A DNA stretch of 41,375 bases from NCBI GenBank assembly GCA_028714735.1, contig JAQTLU010000022.1:1-41375 (forward strand), read 5' to 3'. Origin of the DNA: Gallionellaceae bacterium. Its GTDB lineage: Bacteria > Pseudomonadota > Gammaproteobacteria > Burkholderiales > Thiobacillaceae. The stretch's first letter is position 1. The number at the start of each line of letters is the position of its first letter. Of this stretch, positions 37,498-41,375 are shown in pieces. Below the pieces are notes generated by a model. It was not told the DNA's origin. It saw nothing but the letters and a program-made list of their open reading frames with translations, and did not search any database. Made by a program: the position numbers and the translations under genes.

Positions 37498-37506
37498 GGA
37501 AGGACT

Positions 37507-37809
37507 GTGACACGAGCGAGTGACCACTCCTCTACATCGGCGTCTGCTGACCGAGACAAGGTAACACCCGCCCCCCGCTGGCGTGCCCGCTACTCAGGCC
37601 CAGGGCGGTCGGGAACTTGTGTGTGTGGTCACAGTTGGGACTCGCACCATTTGTGCTGCGTGATGAACCAGCAATACCTCGACGAGACGGGCGAAAGCTA
37701 CGTGCCCTGTGAGTGTGAGGCGTTTGGGTTCAACGAAACCGGCGGCCTGGACGCCGAGGGGCTCCCGCACTGTGGGCAGTACCGGGATACCCTCGACACG
37801 AGCAGTTGA
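37507..37809 (+). CDS. Small Cys/His-rich phage protein (100 aa)
   Basis: The Cys/His-rich core GTCVCGHSWDSHHLCCVMNQ, then VPCECEAFGFNETGG and a C-terminal HCGQYRDTLDT, matches a family of small uncharacterised phage zinc proteins. The zinc site probably uses C, C, H, H and C. GTG start with AAGGA upstream. Last gene before the 305-base intergenic region. Confidence 0.65.
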   Translation: MTRASDHSSTSASADRDKVTPAPRWRARYSGPGRSGTCVCGHSWDSHHLCCVMNQQYLDETGESYVPCECEAFGFNETGGLDAEGLPHCGQYRDTLDTSS

Positions 37810-38114
37810 CCGATATTGTAGGTGTTTTTCGGACAGATCCCGCCCGCTAGGCACCCGGCCCGCCTGACTCCCCCGCCCGCGCTTCCCGCTGTTTCCCCCA
37901 TCGCCTGACTGCCATCTGCCGCCCCGCCTCGCTGCGCTAGGCTGGCGTGAGCTGCGCTTTTTCGTGCCTTTCGTGCCTGTCTGGCACAGCCCTTGCCCGC
38001 CTGCCGCGCGCCACCTGACACGTTTTTGTGCCAATCCGGGCAGGTTCTAACTATTTATTTTCAGTGCGAGTTTTCCTTGACAGGCTTTCGCGCTTGTCGT
38101 AAATTGTGCTCACC
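37810..38114 (+). other. 305-base non-coding region, C-rich, with repeats
   Basis: No credible gene. Bases about 37837-37930 are a pyrimidine-rich stretch (C-runs on the + strand). CGTGCC occurs at 37963-37968 and 37972-37977; GTGCC at 37973 pairs with GGCAC at 37983-37987 around a 5-base loop. GTGCC recurs at 38028. An AT-rich stretch (TCTAACTATTTATTTTC) follows near 38046-38062, then the promoter at 38077. It divides late structural from regulatory and early genes and may hold operator sites or an origin. Confidence 0.6.
38077..38105 (+). promoter_or_regulatory. Sigma70-type promoter for the regulator
   Basis: TTGACA (38077-38082, perfect -35) is followed after 17 bases by TAAATT (38100-38105, 4 of 6 matches to TATAAT). 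The predicted start of transcription is near 38112, only about 3 bases before the ATG at 38115, so the regulator mRNA may be leaderless. The AT-rich tract just upstream at about 38046-38062 could act as an UP element. Confidence 0.65.
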
Positions 38115-38360
38115 ATGATTCACCGAGACATGAGCACAGAGCGGGCACGGCTGATCACCATCAGGATCGAGCGGGACTTGACCTGGAAGGCGCTGGGCGC
38201 CGAGGTGGGGCTGTCACTCCATTGTCTGTATCGGTTCGCGCGTGGCGGGAACCTGAACGAGCGGCATCTCGCGCGGGTGCAACGGTGGCTCTTGGGCCAG
38301 AGCATCAGCGACGGGCTGCCGCAGAAAGGAGCGGACGTGCCGGAGGGACGTGTCGCGTAA
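38115..38360 (+). CDS. Small HTH (Cro/CI-type) regulator (81 aa)
   Basis: A small protein with a Cro/CI-like helix-turn-helix: ITIRIERDLTWKALGAEVGL then SLHCLYRFARGGNLNERHLA and RVQRWLLG. The conserved hydrophobic spacing and the RF-A-RG turn support a DNA-binding repressor or Cro. ATG at 38115 is chosen because the promoter lies directly upstream; ATG at 38130 is also possible. No ribosome-binding site for either, consistent with leaderless translation. It probably controls the region at 37810-38114. Confidence 0.7.
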   Translation: MIHRDMSTERARLITIRIERDLTWKALGAEVGLSLHCLYRFARGGNLNERHLARVQRWLLGQSISDGLPQKGADVPEGRVA

Positions 38361-38385
38361 GGCATCGGAGGGGAGGGCCATATAC

Positions 38386-39465
38386 ATGCTGGGAACGATA
38401 CCCGCAGCGCACACATCTGAGGTGCTGAGGGACCGTGGCGAACAACCGGCGGCAGGCTCCACTGCTGCCACTGAAGCGTCCCATGCGGGGCGCGTGGCCC
38501 TCCCGCCCGACGTGCGCTCCCCCGCGCCCACGGACATCCTTCTCGATGACATCGTGCTCGATGCAGGCACGCAGGCACGCGCCAGCATCGACGACGAGTT
38601 GGTGACGGAGTACGCAGAACAAACAACGACCGGCTCGGAGTTTCCTCCGGCAGTCGTCTTCTTTGACGGCGACCACTACTACATGGCTGATGGGTTCCAC
38701 CGAGCGTTGGCGGCGCGCCGAGTGGGTCGCAACGCCATCGCCTGTGAAATCCGCGCAGGCACGAAGACCGATGCACTGTGGCACGCCCTCGGCGCGAATC
38801 GCCAGCATGGAAAGCGCCTGACGCCGACCGACAAGCGCCACGCGATCCTGCTCGCCCTGCAGACGTTCTACTTCGAGCGGGAGATGGCGGAGAAAAGCAC
38901 AAGGGAGATCGCCTCACAGGTTGGGTGCGCGAAGAGCTACGTCGATAACCTAATCGCTGAGCATCAGGTGGCCACTACTGGCCACCTGCCCTCCCGCGTG
39001 ACCGGCAAGGACGGGAAGAACTACCCGGCGAGACGGCAGGCCCCGCCCGCCCGTCCCGCAGAGACCAAGACCTCCAAGTATCCGGATCGTTCTCCGTCGG
39101 CAGTCCAGCAGCGCCGCGAGCAGATGCAGAAGCTCGCAGCGACGGGGCACACGTCGCGTCAGATTGCTGCGGCTGTGGGGGTTGGGCTTGATGGCTGTCG
39201 CGTGAGGTTACGACAACTTGGGATTGATGTGCCAGCAGACCAGATCGTTGGCAGGGCTCGGCAGCACGACCCAAACCGCATTGTCGAGCAGATGGTGATA
39301 GATGCGGAGAACCTCACGGCCGACACGGGATTGATCGACTTTGCCGGGCTAGACACCGCACGGCTAACCGGCTGGATTACCACCCTGGAGGAAGCCAAAC
39401 AGTCACTTGGCGCGTTCATCGTCAGACTGAAAAAGGAGAGAGGACGTCATGTCGAAGCAGCCTGA
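38386..39465 (+). CDS. ParB-like nuclease/regulator protein with HTH (359 aa)
   Basis: A ParB/Srx-type N-terminal domain (DILLDDIVLDAGTQARASID; FFDGDHYYMADGFHRALAAR) is followed by LGANRQHGKRLTPTDKRHAI then EIASQVGCAKSYVDNLIAEH, an HTH of the ParB kind. A second HTH-like block is near MQKLAATGHTSRQIAAAVGV. The C-terminus has a leucine-rich helix. Function in phages varies: plasmid-like partitioning, transcription control or a CTP-dependent clamp. The ATG at 38386 has GGAGGGGAGGG upstream. Confidence 0.75.
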   Translation: MLGTIPAAHTSEVLRDRGEQPAAGSTAATEASHAGRVALPPDVRSPAPTDILLDDIVLDAGTQARASIDDELVTEYAEQTTTGSEFPPAVVFFDGDHYYMADGFHRALAARRVGRNAIACEIRAGTKTDALWHALGANRQHGKRLTPTDKRHAILLALQTFYFEREMAEKSTREIASQVGCAKSYVDNLIAEHQVATTGHLPSRVTGKDGKNYPARRQAPPARPAETKTSKYPDRSPSAVQQRREQMQKLAATGHTSRQIAAAVGVGLDGCRVRLRQLGIDVPADQIVGRARQHDPNRIVEQMVIDAENLTADTGLIDFAGLDTARLTGWITTLEEAKQSLGAFIVRLKKERGRHVEAA

Positions 39466-40282
39466 ACCCGTCACGCAGGGGAAGAGGATCAAGCCTGGAT
39501 CAAAGATCCGACCCGTCCCTATCGCGGCCATGCGCGTGCCGCCCGTCAACATCATCCAGCGCGCCTTCAGCAAGGCACAGGCCAACAAGTACGCAACCGA
39601 ACTGGACCTGAACAAGCTGGGCTACCCGGTCATCAACTACCGCGAGGGCATCTATTGGATCGTGGATGGTCAGCATCGAATCGCAGCTCTCAAGCAGAGG
39701 GGTTTCGGAGAAGAGATGCTGGACTGCGAGGTCTATGAAGACCTCACGGATGCCGAAATGGCTGCGATCTTCATCGGTCGAGACGACCGGCGTCGGGTCA
39801 GTCCGTTCTCGAAGTTCCACATCAGTTGTACCGCCGAGTTTGAGCGCGAGTGCAACATCCGGCGGATCGTAGAGTCGCAAGGACTGAAGGTCTCTCAGTC
39901 TGCCGAAGACAACTGCATCGGGGCCGTCGGAGCGCTGTATCGCGTGTACGACCGGGCTGGCGATACGGTCCTGGGCCAGGCGCTACGAAGCATTCGCGAC
40001 GGATTCTCCGGCGATCCGGCGGCCTTCGACAGCTATCTCATCCAGGGACTCGGCCTGTTCTTCAACAGGTTCAATGGGCAGACGGATGAGCGGCACCTCG
40101 TCTCGCAACTCGCGCATACCCAATACGGCGTAACCGGCCTCCTTCGACGCGCAGAAGCACAGCGCCAGCGCACGGGCCACCAGAAGGTGCAGTGCGTAGC
40201 GGCAGCGGTCGTGGACCTCTACAACAAGAACATTCAGACCAAGAAGCGTCTTCCGAACTGGTGGAAGTCAGCAGAGGTATGA
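39449..40282 (+). CDS. ParB-like DUF6551 protein (277 aa)
   Basis: Starts within the end of the previous gene (17-base overlap) with AAAAAGGAGAGAGG upstream. The ParB-like block is LNKLGYPVINYREGIYWIVD then GQHRIAALKQRGFGEEMLDC and the EDLTDAEMAAIFIGRDDRRR segment. The remaining 150 residues are helical with QSAEDNCIGAVGALYRVYDR. The outline matches DUF6551, a ParB-related family found in phages and conjugative elements. Paired with the preceding ParB-like gene, so the two may act as a two-component DNA-binding set. Confidence 0.75.
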   Translation: MSKQPEPVTQGKRIKPGSKIRPVPIAAMRVPPVNIIQRAFSKAQANKYATELDLNKLGYPVINYREGIYWIVDGQHRIAALKQRGFGEEMLDCEVYEDLTDAEMAAIFIGRDDRRRVSPFSKFHISCTAEFERECNIRRIVESQGLKVSQSAEDNCIGAVGALYRVYDRAGDTVLGQALRSIRDGFSGDPAAFDSYLIQGLGLFFNRFNGQTDERHLVSQLAHTQYGVTGLLRRAEAQRQRTGHQKVQCVAAAVVDLYNKNIQTKKRLPNWWKSAEV

Positions 40283-40299
40283 GCCCGGCGCACACAGAA

Positions 40300-40323
40300 A
40301 CGCCCCGGTGGAGGCCGGGGCGT
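40300..40323 (+). promoter_or_regulatory. Nine-base-pair hairpin upstream of early gene
   Basis: ACGCCCCGG (40300-40308) pairs perfectly with CCGGGGCGT (40315-40323), loop TGGAGG. No T-run follows; AAAGGAG for the next gene comes about 8 bases later. It could be an attenuator or regulatory RNA structure. The loop TGGAGG could itself compete for ribosomes. Confidence 0.5.
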
Positions 40324-40347
40324 CAACCTGAAAGGAGAGCAACAACC

Positions 40348-40746
40348 ATGACAATGATTGACTTCTTTAGGGCTGGTTGTCAAGGCCCCCCGCCCGATGA
40401 GATCGCGCAACTCGGGGCCATCTTGACCCGCGAGGCGCAGCAGCCACCGATGCGGAGCGCCACGGGCCTGTTGCCGCACACCAAGGCCATGCGCCGGCTG
40501 GGTGATTGTGCCGACCCGCCGTCCGTGCTGAACGGACAGCGCGTGAACGCGGACGCGGCTCGCACGCGGCACGCGCGCACAGCCGCCGCTGCCGCGTCGA
40601 ATCGGCCCGCCATCGAGGCCGCCGGAGACGAACTCCACGAGTTGCTGTGCGTCATGGGCCAGCACGGGCTGACGCCGTGCCGCTGTCAGGAGATGGCGCG
40701 GATCATCATCGGCGTGTTTCTGGCGCAGGCGGAGGGCCAGCTCTAA
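40348..40746 (+). CDS. Hypothetical early protein (132 aa)
   Basis: Not recognised. Starts at the ATG at 40348 with AAAGGAG 10 bases upstream (the frame is open upstream, but that overlaps the previous gene). Features: MTMIDFFRAGCQGPPPDEIA, an Ala/Arg-rich helix AARTRHARTAAAAASNRPAI and a C-terminal helix LTPCRCQEMARIIIGVFLAQ. Charged N-terminal half. Confidence 0.6.
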   Translation: MTMIDFFRAGCQGPPPDEIAQLGAILTREAQQPPMRSATGLLPHTKAMRRLGDCADPPSVLNGQRVNADAARTRHARTAAAAASNRPAIEAAGDELHELLCVMGQHGLTPCRCQEMARIIIGVFLAQAEGQL

Positions 40747-40748
40747 TC

Positions 40749-40952
40749 ATGGCTTGCATGGAGCACATCTGCGCAGACTGTGACTGGTGGGGTAGCGATA
40801 ACACCCGCGGACCCGCCACGTGCCCCAAGTGCGGCAGCGATCGGGTGCGGCATGTCTTCGATGAGCCGCCCGACCGCGACGAGTGCTGGTATCAACGCCG
40901 AGACGAGGAACCGGCCAACGAACCGGCCATCGAGCCGGAAGAGGAGACGTAA
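40749..40952 (+). CDS. Small zinc-ribbon protein (67 aa)
   Basis: Starts 2 bases after the previous stop. HICADCDWW...CPKCGSD form a four-Cys zinc ribbon; the C-terminus is very acidic (DEEPANEPAIEPEEET). Such ribbons occur in small phage regulators and replication accessory proteins. It is the sixth Cys-rich ribbon-type protein in the window. Overlaps the next ATG (TAATG). Confidence 0.6.
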   Translation: MACMEHICADCDWWGSDNTRGPATCPKCGSDRVRHVFDEPPDRDECWYQRRDEEPANEPAIEPEEET

Positions 40953-41375
40953 TGGCAGACCCACAGACGGCGTTGCAGGCCCTGGATCGTGGCGCAATGG
41001 CATTGCCCGAAGTCGTAGGGCGGGTGCGGCGGATTCAGGAAGTGATGCAAACCCTGATGAAGCCGGATGTCCACTACGGCACGATCCCCGGCACACCGAA
41101 ACCGACCCTCTACCAGCCGGGTGCGGAGTTGCTGTGCTCCACGTTTCGGATCGCACCGTCTCCGCAAGTCGAAGACCTCTCCACGTCGAACACGGTGCGT
41201 TATCGCGTCACCATGCGGGGCATTCTCCAGACGACAGGCGAGATGCTTGGGGAGGGCGTGGGCGAGTGCAGTTCCGACGAGGAGAAGTATCGCTGGCGTC
41301 GGCCCGTCTGCGATGAAGAGTGGAACGAGACCGCCGAAGACCGGCGGCGGGAGAAGTGGACGAAGGGCAAGAGCG
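40952..41375 (+). CDS. Phage early protein, partial (cut by window end)
   Basis: The frame runs off the right edge with at least 141 residues. MPDPQTALQALDRGAMALPE-like start, then VHYGTIPGTPKPTLYQPGAE, LLCSTFRIAPSP, YRVTMRGILQTTGEMLGEGV and GECSSDEEKYRWRRP. This pattern occurs in an uncharacterised phage family often found beside recombination or single-strand DNA-binding genes. The full length and C-terminal domain are beyond the window. Confidence 0.6.
   Translation, partial: MADPQTALQALDRGAMALPEVVGRVRRIQEVMQTLMKPDVHYGTIPGTPKPTLYQPGAELLCSTFRIAPSPQVEDLSTSNTVRYRVTMRGILQTTGEMLGEGVGECSSDEEKYRWRRPVCDEEWNETAEDRRREKWTKGKS

Overview
The window is one continuous stretch of a tailed-phage genome (phage or prophage, probably siphovirus-like), GC-rich and very compact. 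Almost every gene is on the + strand, and genes are joined by ATGA, TGATG or TAATG overlaps or by gaps of about 10 bases. No rRNA, ribosomal-protein or host metabolic genes appear. Head genes come first: portal, minor head protein, HK97-type prohead protease and HK97-fold capsid. Neck genes, tail tube, tail chaperone, tape measure, hub and fibres follow, which is the order expected of a long non-contractile-tailed phage. No integrase, excisionase, CRISPR array or insertion sequence is visible, so lifestyle cannot be decided. The host cannot be named. High GC, several Sec-type signal peptides and a GH24 lysozyme fit a bacterial, possibly Gram-negative, host from an environmental sample.

Layout. 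1-7.7 kb: portal (cut by the left edge), four micro membrane proteins, minor head protein, protease, capsid, two paralogous virion-type proteins, a GT42-like protein and small accessory proteins. 7.7-10.1 kb: neck and tail-completion proteins. 10.1-12.4 kb: a glycosyltransferase, methyltransferase, glycosyltransferase cassette. 12.3-13.0 kb: an HNH endonuclease, the only convincing minus-strand gene. 13.1-19.3 kb: two tail-tube paralogues, tail chaperone pair, tape measure, hub. 19.2-26.3 kb: fibre with a signal peptide, coiled-coil membrane proteins, and a LamG-like protein carrying 19 copies of an exact 20-residue repeat. 26.4-33.3 kb: lysozyme, two TIM-barrel glycoside-hydrolase-like proteins, an orphan DNA methyltransferase, a tRNA(CAU) abutting a stop codon, and a holin-like protein built from an internal duplication. 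33.3-37.8 kb: metallophosphatase, HExxH protein, HAD nucleotidase, several zinc-ribbon proteins and RtcB RNA ligase. After a 305-base C-rich gap with a good promoter, 38.1-41.4 kb holds an HTH regulator, two ParB-like proteins and early-type genes.

How it fits together. The left two thirds builds the particle. Carbohydrate-acting genes (three transferase-like proteins, two glycoside-hydrolase-like proteins, a LamG-like domain) are scattered among the structural genes, suggesting that the virion or host surface is glycosylated and that surface polysaccharide is bound or cut at adsorption. The right third combines nucleic-acid modification (DNA methyltransferase), RNA repair (RtcB with a phage tRNA), nucleotide-type hydrolases and regulation. 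All functions are inferred from motifs and gene order by eye.
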